Shown piece after piece: positions 55,279 through 64,000 of a stretch of DNA of 64,000 nt; the first letter of the stretch is position 1; the number at the start of each line of letters is the position of its first letter. Source of the stretch: Marinospirillum alkaliphilum DSM 21637 (lineage in GTDB: Bacteria > Pseudomonadota > Gammaproteobacteria > Pseudomonadales > Halomonadaceae); the NCBI RefSeq assembly GCF_900119735.1, contig NZ_FPJW01000012.1, positions 27,001 through 91,000 of the forward strand. The letters are read 5' to 3'. Below the pieces are notes generated by a model. It did no database searches and was not told the DNA's origin. It was given only the letters and a program-made list of their open reading frames with translations. Both the position numbers and the translations under genes were made by a program.

Positions 55279-57858
55279 ATGCGTATTGATCGCCTCACCA
55301 GCAAGATGCAGCACGCGTTTGCTGATGCCCAGTCCATGGCCGTTGGTCAGAGTCATAATGAGCTGGCACCTGTTCACCTGTTGCTGGCCTTGCTGGATCA
55401 GCAGGGCAGCCCCCTCACTCCCCTGATCAAACAGGCCGGCAGTGACAGCAGCCGTGTGCGCTCCGAACTGAAAAAGCTGCTCGAACAGCTCCCCACTGTC
55501 AGCCAGTATGATGGCAACGTACAGGTGTCCCAGGCACTGGGTCGCCTGTTGAATCTGGCCGATCGTGATTCCCAGCAACGTGGTGACCAGTACATTTCCA
55601 GTGAGTTGGTGCTGCTGGCAGCGATGGAGCTGAATGACAACACCAGCAAGGCACTGGAAACAGCCGGGCTGAACAAAAAACGCCTGCAAAGTGCCATTGA
55701 ACAGATTCGTGGCGGCCAGGCCGTGGATGATCCCAATGCTGAAGAAAAGCGCCAGGCACTGGAAAAATACACCATTGACCTGACGGCTCGGGCACTGGAT
55801 GGCAAGCTGGACCCGGTGATTGGCCGTGATGATGAAATTCGTCGCACCATTCAGGTGTTACAGCGTCGCACCAAAAACAACCCGGTGCTGATTGGTGAGC
55901 CGGGTGTGGGTAAAACCGCCATTGTTGAAGGGTTGGCACAACGCATTGTAAATGGTGAAGTACCAGAAGGTCTGAAAGACAAGCGGGTGCTGTCACTGGA
56001 TATGGGTTCACTGATTGCCGGTGCCAAGTTCCGGGGTGAGTTTGAAGAGCGCCTGAAGGGGGTGCTGAATGAACTCTCCAAGGAAGAAGGCCGGGTGATC
56101 CTGTTCATTGATGAGCTGCACACCATGGTGGGTGCTGGTAAGGGTGAAGGCTCCATGGATGCCGGTAATATGCTGAAACCGGCACTGGCCCGTGGAGAGC
56201 TGCACTGTGTGGGTGCCACCACGCTGGATGAGTACCGTCAGTACATCGAAAAGGATGCTGCGCTGGAGCGGCGTTTCCAGAAGGTGCTGGTGAATGAACC
56301 CTCAGAAGAAGATGCCATTGCCATCCTGCGCGGCTTGAAAGAGCGTTATGAAGTGCACCACGGGGTGGAGATCACGGATAGCGCGGTGATTGCAGCGGCG
56401 AAATTGTCCAATCGTTATATTTCTGATCGTCAGTTGCCGGACAAGGCCATTGACCTGATGGACGAGGCCGCCAGCCGTATTCGCATGGAGATCGATTCCA
56501 AGCCGGAAGAAATGGATCGCCTGGAGCGTCGCCTGATCCAGTTGAAGATAGAGCGTGAGGCACTGAAAAAAGAAAGTGATGCCGGTTCAAAAAAACGTCT
56601 GGAGCAGTTGCAGGAACAGATTGATGAGCTGGGACGTCAGTTTTCTGATCTGGAAGAAATCTGGAAGTCGGAGAAATCCAGCCTGCATGGTGCCCAGCAG
56701 ATCAAACAGCAATTGGAACAGGCCCGTATTGACCTGGATGCCGCACGGCGCAAGGGCGACCTGGCGCGCATGTCCGAGATTCAGTATGGCGTGATTCCGG
56801 ATCTGGAACGCAGCATGCAGATGGCGGATCAACTGGAAAGTGTTGAGCACAAGCTGCTGCGCAATCGTGTCACCGATGAAGAAATTGCTGAGGTGGTGGC
56901 ACGCTGGACCGGTATTCCAGTCAGCAAGATGCTGGAGTCGGAAAAGGAAAAACTGCTGCGCATGGAAGAAGCCCTGCATGAAAGTGTAATCGGGCAGGAT
57001 GAAGCAGTGCAGGCCGTGGCCAATGCCGTAAGGCGTTCCCGTGCCGGGTTGGCTGACCCCAATCGACCCAGTGGTTCATTCCTGTTCCTGGGCCCGACCG
57101 GGGTGGGTAAAACCGAGCTGTGTAAATCACTGGCGCGTTACCTGTTTGATACTGAAGAAGCCATGGTGCGCATCGACATGAGTGAGTTCATGGAGAAGCA
57201 CTCAGTGGCACGTCTGATTGGTGCGCCGCCCGGTTATGTCGGTTACGAAGAGGGTGGTTACCTGACTGAGGCGGTGCGTCGCCGTCCTTATTCGGTACTG
57301 CTGTTGGATGAGGTGGAAAAAGCTCACCCGGACGTGTTCAACATTCTTTTGCAGGTGCTGGAAGATGGGCGTCTCACCGACGGCCAGGGGCGTACCGTCA
57401 ATTTCCGCAACACCGTGATTGTGATGACCTCCAATCTGGGGTCGGATCTGATCCAGCGTATGGCGGGTGACGACCAGTACGATGCCATGAAGGCCGCAGT
57501 GATGGAGGTGGTGGGCACTCACTTCCGCCCTGAGGTGGTCAACCGCATTGATGAAGTGGTGGTATTCCACCCGCTGCTGAAAGATCAGATTCGTGGCATT
57601 GCAGATATTCAGCTGGCACGTCTGCGCGAGCGTCTGGCGGATCGTGAGTTGCGACTGGAGCTGTCGGATGACTTCATGAACCGTCTGGTCGAACAGGGAT
57701 ATGATCCGGTCTATGGTGCAAGACCTTTAAAACGTGCGCTGCAGCGGATGCTGGAAAACCCGCTGGCACAGGAAATCCTGGGTGGACGTTTTGAACCGGG
57801 TCAACTGATCCTGGTGGATGCTGAAGAAGATCACACTGTTTTTAAGGTTAATTCCTGA
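55279..57858 (+). CDS. clpB: ATP-dependent disaggregase ClpB
   Basis: 859 residues. N domain, first AAA+ (Walker [10 protein letters not shown]), coiled-coil M domain about 410-530, second AAA+ (GPTGVGKTE) and [19 protein letters not shown] pore region. It rescues aggregated proteins with DnaK. Heat-shock promoter upstream. Confidence 0.98.
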   Translation: MRIDRLTSKMQHAFADAQSMAVGQSHNELAPVHLLLALLDQQGSPLTPLIKQAGSDSSRVRSELKKLLEQLPTVSQYDGNVQVSQALGRLLNLADRDSQQRGDQYISSELVLLAAMELNDNTSKALETAGLNKKRLQSAIEQIRGGQAVDDPNAEEKRQALEKYTIDLTARALDGKLDPVIGRDDEIRRTIQVLQRRTKNNPVLIGEPGVGKTAIVEGLAQRIVNGEVPEGLKDKRVLSLDMGSLIAGAKFRGEFEERLKGVLNELSKEEGRVILFIDELHTMVGAGKGEGSMDAGNMLKPALARGELHCVGATTLDEYRQYIEKDAALERRFQKVLVNEPSEEDAIAILRGLKERYEVHHGVEITDSAVIAAAKLSNRYISDRQLPDKAIDLMDEAASRIRMEIDSKPEEMDRLERRLIQLKIEREALKKESDAGSKKRLEQLQEQIDELGRQFSDLEEIWKSEKSSLHGAQQIKQQLEQARIDLDAARRKGDLARMSEIQYGVIPDLERSMQMADQLESVEHKLLRNRVTDEEIAEVVARWTGIPVSKMLESEKEKLLRMEEALHESVIGQDEAVQAVANAVRRSRAGLADPNRPSGSFLFLGPTGVGKTELCKSLARYLFDTEEAMVRIDMSEFMEKHSVARLIGAPPGYVGYEEGGYLTEAVRRRPYSVLLLDEVEKAHPDVFNILLQVLEDGRLTDGQGRTVNFRNTVIVMTSNLGSDLIQRMAGDDQYDAMKAAVMEVVGTHFRPEVVNRIDEVVVFHPLLKDQIRGIADIQLARLRERLADRELRLELSDDFMNRLVEQGYDPVYGARPLKRALQRMLENPLAQEILGGRFEPGQLILVDAEEDHTVFKVNS

Positions 57859-58276
57859 ATTTCCTTCGGAAATTGGTCGTGCAGCCAGGGATGGCTGCTT
57901 GACAAAACCTGTCAATTGTAAGAGCCTTCCCACTTCCTGATAGCAGGTGCAGCATCCTGGGGTGACCCCCCAACGGCTGGCATCTGGATCGGTATTCGTT
58001 ACCGGTCCTGCATCAAGGACTTCCGGACCTGTTTTATCCTCTGGTCAGGTTAGGCCCCACTTCGCATTCAAGCGATGCGACAAGAGTGCAGACCCTAAAA
58101 CGGGTCTCGTTTGCCCAGACACGGCAAGGCATCAGGCGTTGATGGATGCTGGCCAGCAGGCCATGGCGCCATCGGCAAATCCGGGTGGGTGTTCACTGAT
58201 GCATCCGGATTATTGAACCGGAGCAATCCTTTCAGATTGCTTCATGCACTCGAACAGTTTCAGGGGGTTCACGAAA
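57859..58276 (+). promoter_or_regulatory. Long structured leader region upstream of ilvB
   Basis: 418 bases without a convincing gene. Possible hairpins: GCAGCC/GGCTGC (57882-57900), CCGGTCC/GGACC near 58000, CGCAT/ATGCG near 58066-58082, GACCC/GGGTC at 58091-58106 followed by TCGTTT, CCGG/CCGG near 58206-58220, and GCAATC/GATTGC at 58223-58240. Branched-chain operons often have attenuators, but no short Ile/Val/Leu-rich peptide is visible. A structured ilv leader of the kind found by comparative RNA searches in marine gammaproteobacteria is possible. Confidence 0.45.
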
Positions 58277-60004
58277 GTGGAATTACTCTCAGGCGCAGAT
58301 ATGATCACCCGATTCCTTGCGGATGAAGGTGTTGAATACATTTATGGTTATCCGGGTGGTGCGGCGCTGCACATTTATGACGCCATCCACCGTCAGGACA
58401 AGGTACATCACATTCTGGTCCGTCACGAGCAGGCAGCCACCCACATGGCTGATGGTTATGCTCGTGCCACCGGCAAGCCCGGTGTGGTGCTGGTGACCTC
58501 TGGTCCTGGTGCCACCAATGCTGTAACCGGTATTGCCACGGCCTATATGGACTCGATTCCAATGGTGGTGCTCTGCGGTCAGGTCATGAGTCACCTGATC
58601 GGTGAAGATGCCTTCCAGGAAACCGATATCATTGGTGTCACCCGGCCGATTGTTAAACACAGCTTTTCGATCAAGCATCCGGCAGAAATTCCGGAAGTGC
58701 TGAAAAAGGCCTTTCATATTGCCACCACCGGTCGTCCCGGTCCGGTGGTGGTCGACATTCCCAAGGATATGACGGCGCCCACCGAGAAGTACGAGTACGT
58801 TTATCCGAAGAAGGTCAAGCTGCGCTCTTACACGCCTGTGGGTCGTGGCCACACCGGTCAGATCAAAAAAGCCGTGGAGCTGATGCTTAAAGCCAAACGC
58901 CCGGTGCTTTATGGCGGTGGTGGTTTGATTCTGGGGCAGGCCGCTGAGTTGTTCACCGAGCTGGCCCGCAAACTGAATTTTCCGGTGACCACTTCCCTGA
59001 TGGGGATCGGTGCTTTCCCGCAGACCGACAAGCAGTCGGTTGGCTGGTTGGGCATGCATGGCAGTTATGAAGCCAACCAGGCCATGCACCACAGTGATCT
59101 GGTGGTTTGTATCGGTGCGCGTTTTGATGACCGGGCCACCAACAACACAGCCAAGTTCTGCCCCACTGCGCGCATTGTGCACGTGGATGTGGACCCCTCA
59201 TCCATCGGTAAAACCGTGCGTGTGGACGTGCCGATTGTTGGTACCGCCACCAGTGTCATTGAGGAAATGCTGTCGCTGCTGGATGAAAGCCGCAGTGCAC
59301 CTGATGCTGCAGCGCTGACGGATTGGTGGAAGCAGATTGATGACTGGCGTGCCAGCCGTGTTGGTCGCCTCTACGAACCGGCACAGCCGGGTGAGCCGAT
59401 GAAACCCCAGCAGGTGGTTGAGGCCGTCTGGAAGGCCACCAAAGGCCAGGCTTATGTGGTGACGGATGTGGGTCAGCACCAGATGTATGCTGCCCAGTAC
59501 TACAAGTTCGACAAACCCAATCGCTGGATCACTTCCGGTGGTCTGGGCACCATGGGCTTTGGTTTCCCCGCTGCCATGGGCATCAAGCTGAACAAGCCCC
59601 AGGAAGAAGTGGTGTTGATCACCGGTGAAGGCAGTTTCCAGATGATGATGCAGGAGCTTTCAACCTGCAGTCAGTTTGGTATTCCGGTCAAGATCATCAA
59701 CCTGAATAACCAGTCATTGGGTATGGTGCGTCAGTGGCAGGACCTGAATTACAACTCACGTCATGCCCAGTCTTACATGCAGTCACTGCCGGACTTCAAG
59801 ATGCTGGTGGAGTCTTATGGTCACGTTGCCATGAAGGTGGAAAAAGCAGAAGACCTGGACGCAGCCATGGAAAAAGCCTTTGCCTTGAAGGACAAGCTGG
59901 TATTCCTGGATGTTTATGTTGATCCACGTGAGCACGTTTATCCGATGCAGGTGCCGCAGGGCTCCATGAAGGATATGCTGCTTTCCAAGACGGAGAGGAC
60001 CTGA
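58277..60004 (+). CDS. ilvB: Acetolactate synthase large subunit
   Basis: 575 residues. Start at GTG 58277 (VELLSGADMITRFL), chosen because the family begins MELLSGAEM and AGGGGG lies upstream; an ATG at 58244 is in frame. GYPGGAALHIYDAI, the catalytic Glu in RHEQAATHMADGYARATG, and GEGSFQMMMQELSTCSQF (TPP-binding) are clear. First common step of Val/Leu/Ile synthesis. ilvI would be an equally fair name. Confidence 0.96.
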   Translation: MELLSGADMITRFLADEGVEYIYGYPGGAALHIYDAIHRQDKVHHILVRHEQAATHMADGYARATGKPGVVLVTSGPGATNAVTGIATAYMDSIPMVVLCGQVMSHLIGEDAFQETDIIGVTRPIVKHSFSIKHPAEIPEVLKKAFHIATTGRPGPVVVDIPKDMTAPTEKYEYVYPKKVKLRSYTPVGRGHTGQIKKAVELMLKAKRPVLYGGGGLILGQAAELFTELARKLNFPVTTSLMGIGAFPQTDKQSVGWLGMHGSYEANQAMHHSDLVVCIGARFDDRATNNTAKFCPTARIVHVDVDPSSIGKTVRVDVPIVGTATSVIEEMLSLLDESRSAPDAAALTDWWKQIDDWRASRVGRLYEPAQPGEPMKPQQVVEAVWKATKGQAYVVTDVGQHQMYAAQYYKFDKPNRWITSGGLGTMGFGFPAAMGIKLNKPQEEVVLITGEGSFQMMMQELSTCSQFGIPVKIINLNNQSLGMVRQWQDLNYNSRHAQSYMQSLPDFKMLVESYGHVAMKVEKAEDLDAAMEKAFALKDKLVFLDVYVDPREHVYPMQVPQGSMKDMLLSKTERT

Positions 60005-60006
60005 TC

Positions 60007-60498
60007 ATGCGACACATCATCTCGATCCTGATGGAAAACGAGGCCGGTGCCCTGTCGCGGGTGGTGGGCCTGTTCTCGCAGCGTAACTTCAACATTGAAA
60101 CCCTCAACGTGGCACCTACCGATGACCCGACCCTGTCGCGTCTGACGGTGACCACGGTGGGTGATGACCGGGTCATTGAACAGATCACCAAGCAGCTGAA
60201 CAAGCTGATTGACGTGGTTAAGCTGGTGGATCTGACTGAAGGCCAGCACATTGAGCGTGAGCTGATGATGGTCAAGGTCAAGGCAGTGGGTGCTCAGCGT
60301 GCCGAGGTCAAACGCACCACGGAAATTTTCCGTGGTCAGATCATCGATGTGACGCCCAGTGTGTACACCATTCAGTTGACTGGTGAGGCCGGCAAGCTGG
60401 ATGCCTTTATCCAGGCGCTGGGTGCCAACACCTTGCTGGAAGTGGTTCGTACCGGTGTGTCCGGTATTTCCCGCGGTGAGAAGGTGCTGAGCCTGTAA
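60007..60498 (+). CDS. ilvH: Acetolactate synthase small (regulatory) subunit
   Basis: 163 residues. N-terminal ACT domain (ISILMENEAGALSRVVGLFSQR) that binds valine, then the C-terminal domain with TGEAGKLDAFIQALG. It lies two bases after ilvB. Confidence 0.96.
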   Translation: MRHIISILMENEAGALSRVVGLFSQRNFNIETLNVAPTDDPTLSRLTVTTVGDDRVIEQITKQLNKLIDVVKLVDLTEGQHIERELMMVKVKAVGAQRAEVKRTTEIFRGQIIDVTPSVYTIQLTGEAGKLDAFIQALGANTLLEVVRTGVSGISRGEKVLSL

Positions 60499-60516
60499 TA
60501 ACTGCAGCGAAAACAG

Positions 60517-60550
60517 AAAACCCCGCCAGCTTCGGATGGCGGGGTTTTTT
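60517..60550. terminator. Bidirectional terminator between ilvH and ilvY
   Basis: CCCCGCCA pairs with TGGCGGGG around an eight-base loop, with A and T runs on either side. It serves both convergent genes. Confidence 0.92.
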
Positions 60551-61434
60551 TATGGCTGAATCTGAGACCAGAAGGCCTGAATCATGGGGTTGCGCAGTTT
60601 GCGATGCAGTACCGCAACACCCACGTCATACGCTGCCAGGCGAGGTGTCACGGGCAGGATCTGTACCCGGTCAGCCAGTGGGCTGTTGTCCAGTACAATT
60701 CTGGGCACCACTCCAACACCCAAGCCAAGGCTGACCATGCTGACAATGGCTTCGTTACCGCTGACCTGGGCATAGATGTAAGGTTTGATGGCCTTGTTGC
60801 GAAACCATTCATCGACCCGGCTGCGGCTTAAGCCTTGTTCTGAAAGAATCATCGGTATTCTGCTCCAGTCCGTTTGTTCATCCGGTTGCTGCAGCAGTGG
60901 TGCCAGTTGCGGGTCATCCACCGGGGCAATGAACACCAGCGGCGACAGGCCAATGGAACGAAAGGCCAGACCATGCGGCAGGGTTTCCGGTCGGGCAGCA
61001 ATGGCCAGATCCTCTTCACCATGTAATACCCGTTGAATGGCCACAGCCGGGTCACCGGTATGCAGTTTGATTTCAATCTGAGGGTGGCGGCTCCGGAATT
61101 CACGCAACAGGTCATAAAGAAAGCTGTAGCTGGCAGTGACCGAACAATACACGCTGACTTCCCCGTGCAATTGGTGAGTGCCACTTTGCAGGCTGTTGCG
61201 CAGGGTGTCCCATTGATCCAGTGCATCCCGCGCATAATCAAGAAAGACCTGGCCTTCTGCGGTTAACTCCACATGTCGGTTGTCGCGATTGAACAGGCGG
61301 GTGTTCAGGCTCTCTTCCAGTTGGCGAATGCTGCGACTCAGTGCAGAGGGGCTCAGATGGCAGAGGTCACTGGCGCGACCGAAATGCAGGGTTTCAGCCA
61401 GGGTCAGAAAGTGTTTGAGTGGGCGGGTGTCCAT
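60550..61434 (-). CDS. ilvY: LysR-type activator IlvY
   Basis: 294 residues. LysR helix-turn-helix at the N-terminus (FGRASDLCHLSPSALSRSIRQLEESL). It is divergent from ilvC with a shared operator, the defining IlvY layout; IlvY activates ilvC when acetolactate or acetohydroxybutyrate is present. The name rests mainly on position and overall similarity. Confidence 0.9.
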   Translation of the reverse strand: MDTRPLKHFLTLAETLHFGRASDLCHLSPSALSRSIRQLEESLNTRLFNRDNRHVELTAEGQVFLDYARDALDQWDTLRNSLQSGTHQLHGEVSVYCSVTASYSFLYDLLREFRSRHPQIEIKLHTGDPAVAIQRVLHGEEDLAIAARPETLPHGLAFRSIGLSPLVFIAPVDDPQLAPLLQQPDEQTDWSRIPMILSEQGLSRSRVDEWFRNKAIKPYIYAQVSGNEAIVSMVSLGLGVGVVPRIVLDNSPLADRVQILPVTPRLAAYDVGVAVLHRKLRNPMIQAFWSQIQP

Positions 61435-61449
61435 GGTTCAGATCGCTTG

Positions 61450-61495
61450 TTGCGTAAAATGAAAGAGTGTGTTGCAAATATAGCATTTTACGCAA
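61450..61495. promoter_or_regulatory. IlvY operator region between ilvY and ilvC
   Basis: TTGCGTAAAATG (61450-61461) and its exact complement (61484-61495) flank 22 bases that include TTGCAAATATAGCA. It lies 16 bases before ilvY and 94 before ilvC, fitting dual control. Confidence 0.8.
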
Positions 61496-61565
61496 TGTGG
61501 TGGGAGGCGTAAGCTGTGTCCATCAGAAGGCAGCAGTAAAAGCCTGTATTCTGAAACACTGTTAA

Positions 61566-62612
<1,047 letters not shown>

Positions 62613-62630
62613 TCCTCGCTGATCTGCAGA

Positions 62631-62660
62631 GGCGCAACACTTTACTGTTGCGCCTTTTTT
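62631..62660 (+). terminator. Rho-independent terminator after ilvC
   Basis: GGCGCAACA pairs with TGTTGCGCC around CTTTAC, then six T. Confidence 0.94.
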
Positions 62661-62745
62661 GTTTTTAAAGGAAGCATTTCAGTCCGGAGCCACTGAGGGT
62701 GTAGAATATTGCCCAGACAGTTTATTCAACAACAGGCAGGTATCT

Positions 62746-63657
62746 ATGTCTCAGGACAAACCCGAAACTGAAGTTCAGCAATCAGCAGAAGATCAGCCAT
62801 CCGCTGTTCAGGCTTCCAGTCGGGAAGAGGCAGAGCGCGATGCGGAGTTTGCCCGTCGTGCACATCGTATGGTTGGTGAGGTTATTGAGGAAGTGGTGGA
62901 AGAAAAGGAAGTGGATGGCAAAAAGGAACGTCATCGCGGCATTTACCTGTTGCCGAACCTTTTTACCACCGGGGCGCTGTTTTCCGGTTTTTATGCAGTG
63001 GTTGCCGGTATGAACGGTGACTTCAGCGCTGCTGCGATTGCCATTTTTGTTGCCATGATTCTGGATGGTCTGGATGGGCGTGTGGCTCGCATGACAGGAA
63101 CAGAAAGCGCCTTTGGCGAACAATATGACAGCCTGGCGGACATGGTGTCCTTTGGTGTTGCCCCGGCTTTGGTTGCTTTCAGCTGGATGCTGCAGGACCT
63201 GGGGCAGTTTGGCTGGATTGCTGCATTTGTTTATGTGGCCGGCGCAGCATTGCGCCTGGCTCGTTTTAATGTGCAGGTGGGCGTGGCAGACAAAAAATGG
63301 TTCACCGGCCTTCCCAGTCCATCAGCCGCTGCCATAGTTGCTGCACTGGTGTGGGTGCTTCATGATCTGGATATTGAAATGCTGGCATCACAGGTATTGG
63401 TTGCGCTGGTGATTGCAGCGGTGGGCCTGTTGATGGTCAGTAATGTCAGGTATTACAGTTTCAAGGACATCGATCTGAAAAATCGTGTTCCTTTTATGGT
63501 GCTGCTGGCCATTGTGCTGGTATTGGCCATCATTGCCATCGATCCGGCAACCATGCTGCTGCTTTTGTTTGTTGGATACGGCGCATCCGGTCCTGTGCGG
63601 GCGTTGTTCCGTCGCCAGTCACTGGCTGAAAAAATGGCCCGCAAAGAAAAAGAATAG
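62746..63657 (+). CDS. pssA: CDP-diacylglycerol--serine O-phosphatidyltransferase
   Basis: 303 residues. The CDP-alcohol transferase motif DG-x2-AR-x8-G-x3-D-x3-D is seen in LDGLDGRVARMTGTESAFG followed by EQYDSLADM. About eight helices. The N-terminal 60 residues are acidic and variable. The ATG at 62746 is chosen over an upstream in-frame start that would overlap the ilvC terminator. ilvC-pssA adjacency is common in Pseudomonas-like genomes. Confidence 0.93.
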   Translation: MSQDKPETEVQQSAEDQPSAVQASSREEAERDAEFARRAHRMVGEVIEEVVEEKEVDGKKERHRGIYLLPNLFTTGALFSGFYAVVAGMNGDFSAAAIAIFVAMILDGLDGRVARMTGTESAFGEQYDSLADMVSFGVAPALVAFSWMLQDLGQFGWIAAFVYVAGAALRLARFNVQVGVADKKWFTGLPSPSAAAIVAALVWVLHDLDIEMLASQVLVALVIAAVGLLMVSNVRYYSFKDIDLKNRVPFMVLLAIVLVLAIIAIDPATMLLLLFVGYGASGPVRALFRRQSLAEKMARKEKE

Positions 63658-63675
63658 TTTTTTTGAACAAACCCC

Positions 63676-63703
63676 TTGCAAGACAGAATTGAGTGCCTAT
63701 AAT
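63676..63703 (+). promoter_or_regulatory. First rRNA operon promoter
   Basis: TTGCAA, 16 bases, TATAAT. A strong sigma-70 promoter just after pssA. Confidence 0.75.
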
Positions 63704-63814
63704 ACGCAGCTCTTGTCAGGACGGCCTCGGAAACGGGGTGAGCAGGAAGTTTTGGCAAGGGGTGTAGGGGTTTGTTTTTTCAGGGTTTTCTTTAGAGAAT
63801 TTGAAAAAAGAGGC

Positions 63815-63842
63815 TTGACACTGAGTGGAGTTGCTGTAGAAT
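63815..63842 (+). promoter_or_regulatory. Second rRNA operon promoter with GC-rich discriminator
   Basis: TTGACA, 16 bases, TAGAAT, then GCGCCCC. The GC-rich discriminator and 16-base spacer are marks of growth-rate-controlled stable RNA promoters. Confidence 0.85.
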
Positions 63843-63900
63843 GCGCCCCACTGATTCGGCAGGTGACTGGGTTGAGAAATCCGGGTCTGTTTTGAATCAC

Positions 63901-63913
63901 GCTCTTTAAGAAT
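63901..63913 (+). promoter_or_regulatory. rRNA leader boxA
   Basis: GCTCTTTAAGAAT matches the boxA antitermination element of rRNA leaders. The 16S gene should start within a few hundred bases beyond the right edge; no part of it is in the window. Confidence 0.82.
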
Positions 63914-64000
63914 GAAGCATCAGGTACATTCATGTGGGCGCTTGCGGGATGTTTTGTGATCAGTCACAAGATATCAAGGCAAGCGACTCGTCGGGATTGA

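Noticed and set aside
57947..58216. 89-codon frame before ilvB as a leader peptide
   Set aside because: It is not enriched in Ile, Val or Leu, has no good ribosome site and shows no known motif.
63844..64000. Start of 16S rRNA
   Set aside because: Promoters and boxA are present, but the conserved 16S 5' end is not reached before the window ends.

Overview
The window is chromosomal DNA of a gammaproteobacterium. It is probably a marine or halophilic facultative anaerobe of the Oceanospirillales/Pseudomonadales type. This is judged from the protein families, from the bamD-rluD-pgeF-clpB and ilvBH-ilvC-pssA neighbourhoods, and from the group-2 (fused MrpA/B) Mrp antiporter next to nitrate-respiration genes. 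I do not assign a genus. The first two thirds form a dense island for anaerobic nitrate respiration and molybdenum cofactor supply; the last third is housekeeping.

Left part (1-17 kb). ubiU-ubiV (oxygen-independent ubiquinone hydroxylation) lie behind a perfect FNR/Anr box. Next come a chemoreceptor with a nitrate-sensor-like N-terminus and a small DGC protein, with a NarL-type site and a miniature inverted-repeat element upstream. A CRP/FNR-family regulator, a PAS-GGDEF-EAL protein and the narGHJI-ppiC operon follow on the minus strand. narX-narL run divergently from narG. Between the CRP/FNR gene and the inverted-repeat element sit two tandem units. Each has the same 14-base FNR box, a -10 element exactly 21 bases further on, and a Rho-independent terminator about 60 bases later. 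These look like twin oxygen-responsive small RNA genes.

Middle part (17-44 kb). On the plus strand run narK, a universal stress protein, a second NarK-family transporter, mrpABCDEFG and nnrS. A diiron repair protein (ric/ytfE) follows, behind a sigma-54 promoter with three NorR-type sites. On the minus strand lies a Moco operon (mobB, moeA, a moaC-moaD fusion, moaE, moaA, a small unknown gene, mog), ending with a NIT-domain/SpoIIE phosphatase. tupABC-mobA (tungstate uptake) has its own sigma-54 promoter. It is divergent from a sigma-54 activator/sensor-kinase pair, and paired direct repeats lie between them. Three different proteins here carry nitrate-sensor-type input domains: NarX, the chemoreceptor and the phosphatase. 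NarL-type 7-2-7 sites lie by narG/narX, narK and the chemoreceptor genes.

Right part (43-64 kb). This holds an outer-membrane-like protein, an unknown protein, a TPP riboswitch with thiC, FKBP and HopJ-like genes, a LEA-type lipoprotein, thiO, nadE, and a hepT-mntA toxin-antitoxin pair. Then come bamD, rluD, pgeF, clpB (sigma-32 promoter), ilvB-ilvH behind a long structured leader, ilvY/ilvC with a shared operator, and pssA. The window ends in the promoters and boxA leader of a ribosomal RNA operon whose 16S gene lies beyond the right edge. No tRNA gene, CRISPR array or complete transposase gene was seen.
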